Shown: one piece after another, positions 11,132-21,411 of the stretch
Numbering within the stretch: the first letter of the stretch is position 1
Layout: every line of letters begins with the position of its first letter
NCBI RefSeq assembly: GCF_963678635.1
Contig: NC_087070.1
Location: 6,296,539-6,360,538 of the forward strand
Origin: Symsagittifera roscoffensis
Taxonomy: Eukaryota; Xenacoelomorpha; Acoela; Convolutidae
Direction: 5' to 3'
Length of the DNA: 64,000 nt
The notes under the pieces: model-generated
Told to the model about the DNA's origin: nothing
The model's database searches: none
What the model saw: only the letters and a program-made list of their open reading frames with translations
Position numbers and translations under genes: made by a program

Positions 11132-13912
11132 CGAGGCAACTGAAGTGGAGGATTCACTAGAGCACTGGCAGACCTATTTCAGTAAGCAGTTTGAAAACCT
11201 TTTTAACAGAGTCGAAAAAATTAAGAATTATAGGGTACACGCGGATTTTTTCGAAACGTTAACGCCAATTCAACAAAAAGGACGTAGAGTGCCGATCACA
11301 TTGCAGGATAAGGTCGATAAGGAAATTGATAAACTTTTACGACAAGGACACATTGAAAAGCTGAATGAATGTTCGGATAAGTATTTTGATTCTCCGATTG
11401 TAATAACAGTGAAAAAGGACGGATCAGTAAAATTAGCGTTAGAATCCCGGGAGTTGAACAAGCAAGTCCACAAGAATAAATACCAAATGCCGAATATAGA
11501 AGAGCTTATGGATACGGTAGGACAAACGATAAGCGAACGGAAACCAGGAGATGTATATTTTTCTACTATGGACTTTACGTACGCGTACGGTCATTTACCA
11601 CTTAGCCCGGAAACGAGCGTGCAATGCAATTTTTCGCTGGTAGGAGGAAAATCAACGGGCACATATCGTTTTCAAACGGGGTTCTACGGCCTTGCAACCA
11701 TGCCAGCGGAATTTCAAAGAGTGATGGATACGATCCTTTTGGAATTTCCGCAGGTGCATGCTTTTATTGATGACATTTTGGTGGTCACCAGAGGTACGGA
11801 GATTGGGCATATCTCGACAGTTGAGAAAATTTTGAGGAAGTTGGATCGCAAAAATATGTCACTTAAGCTCATAAAATGCCAATTTGCGCGGAGAGAGTGT
11901 GAATGGTTGGGACACAAAATAACTCGTACCGGAATAACACCGCTCGCCCGAAAAAGGGAACCGATCGAATCGCTAAAAGCACCAAAAACGGTGTCACAAC
12001 TTAAATCCTGTATGGGCTCCATTCACAGCTTGCACAAATATCTTCCGGCGCTTGCGGAATCATCAGCGTCATTGCGCCCACTATTAAGCCTGAAAAACGA
12101 TTATATTTGGAGTGATGAATGTCAAATATCATTCGAAAACCTGAAAAAGCAGGTGGCTAACATAGTAGAACTTCGGCATTTTGATATACACCGGGACACA
12201 AGAATTGCGTGTGACGCTAGTCATAACGGGCTTGGAGCGGTTCTTGAGCAACTAACTTCCGACGGCTGGCGGCCGATATCGTTCGCGTCCCGGCATTTAA
12301 ACGAGGCAGAGAAGAATTATTCAACTAATGAATTAGAAATGCTGGCAGTTGTGTGGGGGGCGGAATATTTTCGCAACTATGTGCTGGGAAGAAAATTTTT
12401 AATAGTTACGGACCATAAGGCACTAGTATCATTGCTAAATGGAAACAACAAAAAGAACAAAACAATGTTCAGCAGATTAACAAGATGGTTAGATCGCCTT
12501 ATTCCGTTCGATTTTCAAGTAGAGCATAAACCCGGAGCAAAAATTGGACTTGTCGATTATCTATCAAGGCATCCCAGTTTGGAACCTCAACCGGTTAGCA
12601 CTTACGACAGTATGTTTACGGTGGCGAAAATTAGCAGAATTAGATCCGCCCTCGGATTTCAAAAGGAACCTGTCTCCAAAAATAGACTCGAGTCTCCACC
12701 GGTTACTAATAATAGACGCGTTTGTAATATATCGAATAGGAAACGACCGGTAGAGGGCGAACGATCATGTGATGGAAATTGGACCAATCACAAAGCGACG
12801 AATTGCATTTCCGGCAGGTCAATTAAGTTTAGTAATAATTCAGTTGGGACTAATATTGAAGCTAACTTTAGTCACTTAAATCCTTCAAAAACACTCAAAA
12901 TTTCTTCAAATTCTACAACAAACACTCAAAATTCAAAACACAATTTAATCATGGAAAGAAAAATCTGAAAATTATTGGAACGACACCCTAGCATTAGTAG
13001 TAGCGATGAAGTAGAGGAGATTGATGTGGATATGCAGGCGGTTACAACAGAAGTCCGGAGCACTAAAACAAATACTATTATTTCCATTCCGTCGGTTTAA
13101 CCTGGTGAAAGTTATCCACCGGTTAATCCAGAAAATAAAGTTATGTCCATCATTCCGAGAAATTGCAAAATCGTCAGTAAACAAACCGCTCTTCTTGAAT
13201 TGTTCAATCTTCGATTCATAGAATCACAATATAATTCAGATCCACAATTACAAGCCATTATCGAATTAATTAAATGTAAAGACCCTCAGTTACACTCAAA
13301 AATTGCAGCGATGAGTAAGTACTTTGCGCAGTATACGCAGGACTTTCACGTAAGAGACGGATGCCTGTGGATGGATGAGAGGCTGGTGATCCCTAACACT
13401 TTGCAAGCGGCGGTGTCTAATAGGTTACACTATTATCACCACGGCAAATCAAGTATGTACGACGCGGTTAAAGACATCTGGTACCCGTACATGTTCCGTA
13501 ACCTAGCAACTATCGCCGGAAATTGCCAGGAATGCACATTAGCGGGTAAGAACTTGAAAAATATGTGTTTGAAGAATGGTATAGGGAAAATACCTGAGCC
13601 GAGGGAACCAAATGAATCGGTACAACTGGATTTTTGGGGGCCCATTAACTACTTGAAGGAGTCTAAAAAGTATGTTTTGGTGGCGGTGGATCGGTTCTCA
13701 CGTTGGCCATCGGCTATCGTCTGTAGTGCTAACCGATCAGATAAAATTATTAAATTTTTAAAAGCATACATAATTGCCCATGGAGTTCCGCGCCAAATTC
13801 GAGTTGATCAAGGAACAAACTTTATGTCTAAGGAGGTTAGGGCATTTTGTCATGAACAAGGAATTGAAATCCTCATCTCGCCAGTGATTGATCATAGGGC
13901 AACAGGATGTGT
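11132..13912 (+). repeat. Tandem repeat unit 2 inside element A (2,781 bp)
   Basis: Second, nearly identical copy of 8351-11131, covering RT, RNase H, spacer and the first part of integrase. The unit length is conserved exactly, and sequence beyond 13915 is single-copy integrase and tail. Confidence 0.93.
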
Positions 13913-14634
13913 CGAACGCACGATTGGCAGCATCAAGAATTCAGTACTTACGTATGCGTGGGAGGATAAACCGGAACCTTTGGATCGAATGGTCGAAAGA
14001 GCCCTCGGAGCTTTAAGATATGTTAAAAACGCCACCCTCAATATAACACCGTTCGAAGCGCACCACGGCCGGGAAAGTAACACCGTTCTCAGAAATTTGA
14101 CTAAAAAGCCTACTTTACGGAACCTAAATTGGGAAAATGTAATACGATCTAAATCTGCATGTTTAGATGAACGAGACCCAATCGCCCAAGCAATGCCGGA
14201 GCCTATGAATGACAACTGGGGAATCCGATCGGACACTGAGTACGACCTGAAAAATAAGCGAAAACCCCTGAAATTGGCCGATGACCAGGCCACTAACCAG
14301 GATGACGAGCCTGGAATTGTGCGGGCACCAAGTGACCCAGTAGAAATACCACCGGCAGTGGTGATGCAGAGGACCGGGGAGCGAAATTTAAATAGGTATA
14401 GACCATTAAATTCGGACATAGTTACTCAAAGTAAGCATACTATTAAAATGAGTAATGGTGCTGTGCTAAGAAAATCGGGAGTAGCACTAAAGAAAGCTAA
14501 AGTTCCAAAGAAACGGTCATTGGGACAAATCGGGGCACCACCAACGCCAAAGGACCTAAAGAGAAAGTTACTGACGCGAGGCAACCAGCCAGCCAAGCAG
14601 CTCCAAAGGCACCAGGGGAACTTTCCATAGCACC

Positions 14635-15147
14635 ATGGGAAAGAAGTCACGATTCCAAAATTTGGAATTCGCGGAGGATTCAGACTCGGACGCGGAGGAT
14701 CTTTTGCCACTAATCACGTCGAAGCAAGCAAAACAGACAAGTGGGGGAACAAACGTTGGGGAAGAGGGACAAGGAACGTCTAGTGGGGTACAGGATCAAA
14801 TACAACCTGAAATCATAACGATTCGACCTAGTAATTACGAGACAGCGACAGACTACACAATCGCACGCGAGCAGGAAATCGCGATGAACCAATGGAAGGG
14901 AGATACCGGAGGAATCACACCACAGGAGAAGGAACTCGAGGCGGAGCAAATTCCAGAAATTCAAGAAACCAAAGAGAAAAAGCGGGGTCGGAAACAACGA
15001 CTTGTTTCCTACTCAAGTCAGGATTCAGCTAGTTCACTGGATGAAACTAGTTCTAGACGGTCGGGAAGAAAACGAACCGCAGTGACTAAGATGGGGGCAG
15101 TCATGATCGATAACATCCAAAAGACGGATAAGTCAGGAGCCAAATGA
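14635..15147 (+). mobile_element. Element A third ORF (charged, serine-rich)
   Basis: A 170-residue open frame begins at the ATG at 14635, just after pol. It is acidic and serine-rich at the start (FAEDSDSDAEDLLPL), has a basic KKRGRKQRL stretch and ends with RRSGRKRTAVTKMGAVMI then DNIQ. The same ending (RRSTRRRKPVDKMGGVMI, then ENIQ) closes the third ORF of element B, so it is a conserved part of these elements. No envelope signature, signal peptide or membrane segment is seen. Its role is unknown; composition suggests a nucleic-acid- or chromatin-binding protein. Confidence 0.75.
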
Positions 15148-15215
15148 AAAGGAGGAGAAAAAAAAGTATGAGTAACAAACTTATATAAACAATTTACAAA
15201 ACTGTCATATGTACG

Positions 15216-15376
15216 TCCAGGGAGAGGGCATGCTGTGAAACGACAAAAACTCAAAAGTTTGTGTTTTAAAGGTGTTGTAGTTGATTGACAAAACTTGTTA
15301 TTAACCCTATTGATTACTGTTAACATCGATGCATTGGATACGTGATTAGAGTCATTAATTTTTACAAGGAGGGAAA
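15216..15376 (+). promoter_or_regulatory. Element A pre-LTR region with purine tracts
   Basis: Two purine-rich stretches lie here. CCAGGGAGAGGG at about 15218 is shared with element B. AAGGAGGGAAA sits directly before the 3' LTR, where the plus-strand primer (polypurine tract) belongs. The second fits that role by position. The first could be an extra primer or packaging site; this is inference. Confidence 0.6.
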
Positions 15377-15583
15377 TTTCATAGTATTTAAACTTAGTTC
15401 AAGTTCCAGTTCTAGTTGTGCTACTTAATTCATTTATCTGTCTGGCGCTAACTGGTATTTAACCTTCGGAGTTTGTCTGTCACCTTCGGATGACAGCTAT
15501 TTTGTTGTCTCCGACTAACTTTCCAAACTACGGTTACTTACTAAAAAGGATTAAAATTAACACCTCGAAACCGTCTTTTCTCA
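15377..15583 (+). repeat. Element A 3' LTR
   Basis: Partner of 6619-6825, 207 bp, with about six differences. Followed by CACT, the right target duplication (15584-15587). Confidence 0.95.
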
Positions 15584-15587
15584 CACT

Positions 15588-16995
15588 GGTATCAAGTTTT
15601 TGGATTTTCAGACTAAATTAAGCAAAACTTGTTGACAGAACCTTAACGCTTCTTTCAACTAGAATGCAAAAACTAGAACGCAAAAACTTCTTTCAACTAG
15701 AACCTTAACACTTTTCTTTATAAAATACAGCATACCGTTCTTTTTGTTTTTCATTTGATTCTTTCGCATTTCCCAGAAAAAAAAGTAAAACGAAATTTGG
15801 ACAACTAAAAACTTTTTCGGAAAACTTTTTCTTAGTTTTTTTTGTAATCGTATCTTTACATTTGAGTTTCAGTCGGAACATTCTGTACTCTTTGCACAGC
15901 AACCTGTTATTCTTGTTATACTATCTAAAATTCCATTTATACCGATTTCAAGTTTTGCGCACGGGAAGAATTTATAGACCCACAGCATGCGCTAGGTTTT
16001 TGGCAAGCATGTAGGGGTATGGGGGGGTTGCAGGCATCGCCGAGTAGCATGCAGCTTTTCTTGTTAACCGGAAAACCTGGTTTAAGCTTTGCAAACAGAA
16101 GACGATTTTCGAATAATTTTCAGATGAAATATGAACAAACTGGAATAATAATCTAGGCTAAAATTTCTAAAATTTCTTAAATTTCTCTAAAATTTCTTGG
16201 CGCAATAATCTAAGGCCTCCAAAATCAAAATACTTCTAATAGCGTTATTAATGAAAATAAAGTACTTAACACTTTTCAAATACTTTTAAGTACTGTACAT
16301 ACTATATCCAATTCCAATGTAATTGGATCGAACCAACATGTTGTCCCATTACTTTTCAGATTCATCTCGCAAACTTATCAATAATATCGTGATAAGGAAG
16401 GGTATTACAAAACCAAAATTTCTTCTACGCAAAATCAGGTGTCCCAAAATCCGATTGAATCAAAATATGTGTTATGTAATTTTAAAGCCCTTTCAATTGT
16501 GATTTGAAATCAAAAAATGTCAAGCTGATTTTTTTATTTTGAGAAAATTTGGCTTGGAATTTTTGTTTTAGTCAAAGTTCGAGCGAGTAAAAAGAGCGAT
16601 TGAAAGTTTTATTAAAATTTTTTTAAATTCAGGTTATTAAATTTTGTTTTCTTCGAGAAAAAATATCTGAGACTTCAGTTAGCATTTTTTTGATAAACGA
16701 ACGCTTTTTTTGAGTAAATGAAAAATTTTCTGCAAAACAGTAAAAAACAATTTTTTGAAAAAATTCTTAAAAAGTTTTAAGTTTTTTTATTCACTTTCGA
16801 AGACAAATGAAGTCACTTATGTCTTTTTTACGTATGCTTTATGCTCTTGTCCAAAGTTCCTCATCGTACCATCCAAAAAACTTGACGCAAATTTGAAAAA
16901 AATTTATGTATTTTTTTAAGTTTTTTTTCCATACTTGTAACTACTTTCGGAACATTCTGTGCTACTTGCAGAGCCAACAGACTATCCTTGTTTAC
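15588..16995. other. AT-rich spacer with one possible gene relic
   Basis: Mostly A/T runs without an open frame of note. The only coding-like island is at 15950-16065 and is listed separately. No element termini recognised. Confidence 0.55.
15950..16065 (-). pseudogene. Possible relic of a flavin-dependent monooxygenase exon
   Basis: On the minus strand this GC-richer island reads CMLLGDACNP, the kind of LLGDAxHP motif that contacts FAD in salicylate-hydroxylase-like monooxygenases. In the next frame PYPYMLAKNLAHAVGL follows, similar to the PYxAQGAxxAxED stretch that comes next in the family. The two halves meet at a run of seven C residues, which would be a frameshift or a sequencing slip. 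There is no clear splice site and no second exon. The match is short, so treat it as suggestive. Confidence 0.3.
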
Positions 16996-17140
16996 CTGTG
17001 CTGTTGTCTTTCCACTCCCAATAACCGTCAGTCGGAACTAGAGAGCCTTCGTCTCCGCCCATGGCGAGTGCGTTGAACACCCCATTGCCACTACCTGCCC
17101 CTAATGAATAACCCAATTTGAAGTTCTGAGTTGTCTCCAT
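16996..17140 (-). CDS. Probable first coding exon of an unidentified host gene
   Basis: ATG at 17138-17140 opens 48 codons plus one base, ending at a donor ACAGCACAG then GTAAAC. The peptide begins METTQNFKLGYSLGAGSGNG, continues VFNALAMGGDEGSLVP and ends TDGYWEWKDNST. It lies in a clearly GC-richer island within AT-rich DNA, with codon use like a real exon. It has no signal peptide or membrane segment; the glycine-rich part and the tryptophan-bearing end are distinctive, but I do not recognise the family. The next exon should be on the minus strand below 16995, where I found none with confidence; it may be displaced by repeats or lie beyond element A. Confidence 0.5.
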
Positions 17141-17795
17141 TTCGAACGTTGCTTTTGGTTAAGAATTTTTGATAAAATTAAGATAAAACCTCAAATGAGA
17201 GATAAAATCTCGGACGAGAATTCGAAATGAAGATAAAAGTAGACCTAGTAAGAGAAAGTCCTGAAAATTCAACTGAAAGTTAAAGGCAATTAGATTGCGT
17301 TTTTGCTTGAAAAAAAAATTAAGGACAAATAACTATTGGTTAACAAAAATAATTGTAAAATACCAGACTTGCAAAAAGGCGTGTCTAATTCTGAGATAGC
17401 TCTAAAGTTGGTTCGATTAATTGAATTCAATTTCAGCTTCAGACTGAAAATTTAAATATCGAATGTCTGTTAAACAATTTGATTGATTTTGAATGTATCA
17501 TGATTAAGCTCAATGGTACATGGTACAGTAGAAAAAATCATGGTCTTCAGCGTTTAACGTGTAATGCGACTGTTTTTTTATGTGGACAAAAATTTAGTAA
17601 ACAGCACGTGCATTCGTACGCATTATCTAAAACGATGAGCTCTCAATTTTAACATATACCAAAACCAGATGGTTTCAAAATATAAATTTATTATGAAAAT
17701 AAGCTAAATAATTCAGAAACTGATTAACTAAATATCGAACACGGTAAATCATTTGACCCAAAGATTCATCAACCCAAAGAGCCCGCTTACCGCAG

Positions 17796-18560
17796 TAAAA
17801 ACCAAGGGTGCTTGATCCTACCAGACCCCTATACCGAATTTTGGTTAAGAAAAGCTTTTTTTAATGTTTTTTTTTCGATGCATTAAAATTTGCCATGATG
17901 TGATAAATTATTACTTCAGAAAAAGACGTAACCTTAATCAACGCAGTATCTTGAAATTAGCAGCAAAATTAAAATTTTTTGGGCGGGAAAGAAAGTAAAA
18001 AAAATCCTAAAAATGTGTGCTAGTCTGATCTCATCGCAATATTTTCATCTCTTTTTCAAGAACTTTTTTATATTAGTTTGTTCCATGTTCTTTAACTACA
18101 ACTACCCTCTTGCGATGATTTTTCGAGTTTTATTGTTTAGCTCCAATATCTTTATTTTTAGCCCTACTGACTATTCATTCGACTGTCAGCCCACTAATGA
18201 TTTTATTCTGCCCAGGCAATCGGACATAAAATTCGATTTCTCTTTCTGGAAAGTCAAGACCCAAATTTGATGCCAATCGACAGTTTCTGTGACATCTCGA
18301 AATACTTTTTTTCTCTCTTTCTCGTTCTCGTTCAAATACCGGGCCAGGCAAGATGGATTGTGATTGAAAGCAATACTGTGTACATGCTAATTTCTAGCGG
18401 CTGTCCGCCAAAATCAGATTGCTTTTTTGCTGACCTGAACAACGCCGATCTCTTTTGTGGATCTGAAATAAAAACAACCAAACAAAATAGCTTCCAAAAA
18501 TTATACCTGCACTCATATACTACAAAAGGAACCTTTAGCTGGACAATGACGATAAACTGA
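17796..18560 (+). CDS. 3' end of an unidentified host gene, three exons
   Basis: Three open pieces with matching splice phases: 17796-17843, 18162-18252 and 18348-18560. Introns are 318 and 95 bases; the second has a strong pyrimidine tract before CCAG. The first exon gives KNQGCLILPDPYTEF and ends with TG. The next supplies C and continues PTDYSFDCQPTNDF, ending FSFWK. The last starts ARWIVIESNTVYML, continues with SSGCPPKSDC and closes with TFSWTMTIN and a stop. The cysteines, aromatic residues and alternating hydrophobic strands suggest an extracellular beta-rich domain. I cannot name it. Upstream exons are not found. The three-way phase agreement is the main support. Confidence 0.5.
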
Positions 18561-19052
18561 TATTTTTTGCCAATTTTTTTTTCCATTTTGAAGGTCAAAT
18601 AAAATGCAGAAATAGTAAAAATTACCGCCGGTTTTTCTATAAGATTCGCCGGTGAGTCTATAAGATGAAACCTAAGTTCATACAATTATAGGCATGGATC
18701 AAGGAATTTTGCGCGGGGCGACTTTTGACAACCTCTTTTCCAAGTCGAACAAATTCAATTTCCGAGGCCCCCAAAACATTAAATAAACCCTTTCTGCCAA
18801 AAAAATGCGCTTTTTGAAAAAAAAAACAGCAGTTTTTCACTCCACCCGCCACCATTTAAACTTTCAGTTTTCTCAGTTGTCTTACGCGTTATTATGACTA
18901 AATGCGTGATGTTACGATGTAAGGTACGAAGAAAAAAAATGTGTTCACAATAGCTGGTTTGTTCACCATGTATAGTTTCATAATACAATAGTGGACAAAA
19001 TTGAACACAAACTCAGGTTTTCACTCTCTAAAACGCTAGTTTTAAAGAACTT
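18561..19052. repeat. Repeat-derived spacer with MITE remnants
   Basis: 18690-18850 resembles a worn hAT MITE end (GGCATGGATCAAGGAATTTT, then AAATGCGCTTTTTG). 18855-18980 carries the interior signature of the GGCTCTTTTCC MITE (GTTATTATGACTAAATGCGT, GATGTTACG). Neither has intact ends. No gene seen. Confidence 0.5.
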
Positions 19053-19264
19053 GGCTCTTTTCCAGTTTCTCCCTTTCAAAATACCGAGTTTTATGTTTGT
19101 TTTACTTTTTATTACGGCTAAATGCGTGATGTTACGCTATAAAGTATGAAGAACAAATCTGTTCAGTTGTCGATTTGTTCACCACGCCAAATTTCATTAA
19201 ATTAAGACAACGTTAAATAAGCTTTTCAAAATTGAATTTGAAAGGGCGAAAACTGAAAAGAGCC
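19053..19264. mobile_element. GGCTCTTTTCC MITE, best-preserved copy
   Basis: Begins GGCTCTTTTCCAGTTT and ends AAAACTGAAAAGAGCC, 212 bases in all. The flanks AAGAACTT (19045-19052) and AAGAACGT (19265-19272) match at 7 of 8 positions and look like an 8-bp target duplication. It is non-coding. The interior matches the copy into which element B inserted. Confidence 0.75.
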
Positions 19265-19800
19265 AAGAACGTTTTAGGACATTATTCAATTAGAATTTGA
19301 ATAAAATTTTTAAATCGACTGACAATAAATGATCTGAATTACCCTCTCTTGAAGTTTCCACTTTTTATTTGAAACACTTACCAGTTTTTTGCGGGTCTGA
19401 AAATCGCAGTTTTCACCATCCCCAATTCGCGTGAAATTGTAAGAAACAGCTCAGTTTAGTGAAGTTGCCACACTCATTATTTTAATTTTTCCACTGAGAA
19501 TGTTTCACGTCGCATGAACAAATTTTTTTACTCCCCTTATTCGAGAAAGAGTTCACTACGATGCAAGACTTAGTGCGGATAATGAAACTGGCATTTTCAG
19601 ACCCAGAAAAAACTGGTGAGTGCTTCAAATTAAAATCTTAAACTTTAAGAGAGGGCAGTTCAGATTATTTGATGTCAGTCGATGTAAAAAAATTCGTTCA
19701 AACTCTAATTAAATATTATCCAAAAAGGTTCTTAAAAACAGGCGTTTTAGAGGGTAAAAATCTAAATTTGCGCTTAATTTTGTCCACTAGTGTAATATGA
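19265..19800. other. AT-rich spacer
   Basis: No open frame or element ends. Two short stretches about 240 bases apart, near 19330-19400 and 19600-19660, look like loose inverted relatives of each other (a GAGAGGG-like/CCCTCTC pair), which may mark another foldback repeat. Confidence 0.4.
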
Positions 19801-20075
19801 GGCTCTTTTCCAGTTTCCCACTCCTTTCGTATAATTACAAAAAAAAGCTGTTCAATAATTGTTCACATGGGGTTTTGCATGTAAAAAATGTTAGAAACAG
19901 TTTTTTTCACCTGTTCACTCTGACACGTTTTAATGCAGTTTAAAGCAGGAAAAATCCGAGTTTTATGAAATACCCCCCCTTTCAAAATACCGAGTTTTAT
20001 GTTTGTTTTACATGTTATTACGGCTAAATGCGTGATGTTACGCTGTAAAGTATGAAGAACAAACCTGTTCACAGT
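19801..20075. repeat. GGCTCTTTTCC MITE compound, left part, interrupted by element B
   Basis: Starts GGCTCTTTTCC at 19801 and passes from one MITE relic into a second copy at about 19975 (CTTTCAAAATACCGAG onward). That second copy is cut by element B and resumes at 26265. The interior word pairs match 19053-19264 base for base over long stretches. Confidence 0.75.
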
Positions 20076-20306
20076 TGTCAGGGGCTACAATATGTTCAGT
20101 TGTCAATCATCTTAGTTGTTATTCTTTATTTACTTATCTCTGAGATTTCTCATACTATAATTAAGTGTGAGTTTGGTACCTGCCTGTCAATCAACTTAGA
20201 ACTGTCTAGCTGTTATGTGTTGACCTCTAGTTCACTCTCTTATTTAAGCGAACTAGAATACAGTCAATTGAGTATTTAACAGCCATCGTTTTATCAATCC
20301 TTGTTA
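20076..20306 (+). repeat. Element B 5' LTR
   Basis: 231 bp, partner of 26034-26264. It contains TTATTTAAGCGAAC and TATTTAACAG, TATA-like stretches near its 3' end. Its last A forms the gag start codon with the next two bases. Confidence 0.95.
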
Positions 20307-21280
20307 TGGCGCAGCCAGTGGATGGAGGGGGAAAAAACCCCCTTGGAATTGTGGCCTTCTGGCCTCCGAATCAGGCGGAACCACAACTCTTATGGGAACA
20401 CTGGAAACAAAGATTTCATTGGGCGATGGTGGCGAAACATGGACTAGTCTCGTCGGAGTATTACTTTGCATCGACATTAACTGAAGCACAGAATACTGAC
20501 CTGGGTGACGTTGGTGGAAAACCACGGGCAGAAGGTGAACGTACACTGATATCGAATCTGTACTTATGCCTGGGACACGAGGGACAGAGAGCCTTGCATA
20601 ATCAGCATCCACATTTAGATATGGAAACAATACGATACCCACGTTTTTTAGATACCTGTGTAGCTCTTTTTCAGAAAAAGCGAAACGAAACGTACGAGAT
20701 GTACCAGATGTTGTCGAGGAAACAAAAGGAGGGTGAAAGCTTAGAATCGTTCTATGCAGAACTTAGTGGAATGGCGGCAAGATGCAATTTGGGCACCCAG
20801 GAGCGGAAAATGGTGAGAGACATATTTATTTTCAACATGAGGAACAGGGACGCGCAGAACGAGCTGTGTAGGGAAACTAAAACCCCGGAGGAAGCATTGA
20901 GAATCGCAATGTCATATGAAAGAGGAGACAAGTACGCAAAGAGTTACAAGGGCGTCGCATCCGGTTCCACGGGAATGGCGTATCCATCGCCAGGGGGTTC
21001 CCTGCAGATCAAAACGGAACCAATCAGCAATATTCGTGGATCCAGGGGACGAGGAATGCCAAGGGGACGGGGCCAATATCCAAATCGTGGAGGAGGTCGA
21101 ACACAAGACCGAATGCAAGAGCGAAGATGTTACAATTGCGATCAACCGAACTTCACCCCAGAACACCGACAACGATGCCCAGCAAGAGCCGTCACATGCA
21201 ATTTTTGCAAAAAGATCGGGCACTTTGAGAGGACTTGCCGGGGAAAACGACAATCCAGGGGGGACAACCGGTCGGATTAA
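20306..21280 (+). mobile_element. Element B gag
   Basis: 324 residues starting MAQPVDGGGKNPLGIVAFWP at the LTR/primer-site junction. A helical capsid part spans about residues 25-215 (RNETYEMYQMLSRKQ, AARCNLGTQERKMVRDIF, QNELCRETKTPEEALRIAMS). A glycine/arginine-rich linker follows (RGSRGRGMPRGRGQ). Two zinc knuckles close the protein: CYNCDQPNFTPEHRQRC (CX2CX8HX3C) and CNFCKKIGHFERTC (CX2CX4HX4C). The protein should assemble particles and bind the genomic RNA. The two-knuckle layout is shared with A, and in part with C. Confidence 0.93.
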
Positions 21281-21411
21281 TCCAAGGGGATGAGCTATTC
21301 GAGGAAGAAGATACCCCCTCGGATGACGTGGGGCCCCAAGTTGCGGCAAAGTCAGTAGGTTTCGTTAAATGAGAACACCACAGCTGGTCATCAGAAAGTT
21401 CAGACGACTAC

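Larger units (their letters stand above)
7960..14620 (+). mobile_element. Element A pol region (PR, RT, RNase H, integrase) with internal duplication
   Basis: The protease motif WIDSGSPISIF lies near 8030. The RT has SPIVITVKKDGSVKLALESR, TGFYGLATMPAEFQRVMD and the catalytic FIDDILV near 8980. RNase H shows DASHNGLGAVLEQ and VTDHKALVSLL. Integrase has the HHCC finger (HYYHHGKSSMYDAVKDIWYP then CQECTLAGKN) and the core pieces QLDFWGPINY, VDQGTNF and the downstream DHRATGCVE. After integrase, KHTIKMSNGAVLRKS near 14430-14480 is a basic tail also found in elements B and C. RT to integrase is present twice because of the 2.78-kb repeat. Broken. Confidence 0.92.
6619..15583 (+). mobile_element. 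Ty3/gypsy LTR retrotransposon, element A (fossil)
   Basis: About 9 kb, bounded by 207-bp LTRs and a CACT target duplication (6615-6618 and 15584-15587). Parts in order: LTR, serine-tRNA primer site overlapping the gag start, gag with two zinc knuckles (about 6825-7790), protease around 7960-8320, RT from about 8440, RNase H, integrase, a basic tail motif and an extra ORF before the 3' LTR. An unusual feature is a 2.78-kb tandem repeat covering RT to integrase. The LTRs differ at about 6 of 207 positions (about 3%), so it is a moderately young insertion. The copy is broken, with a few coding breaks besides the duplication. Closest in plan to element B; a Mag-like lineage is a reasonable guess from the primer site and the paired zinc knuckles. 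Confidence 0.95.
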
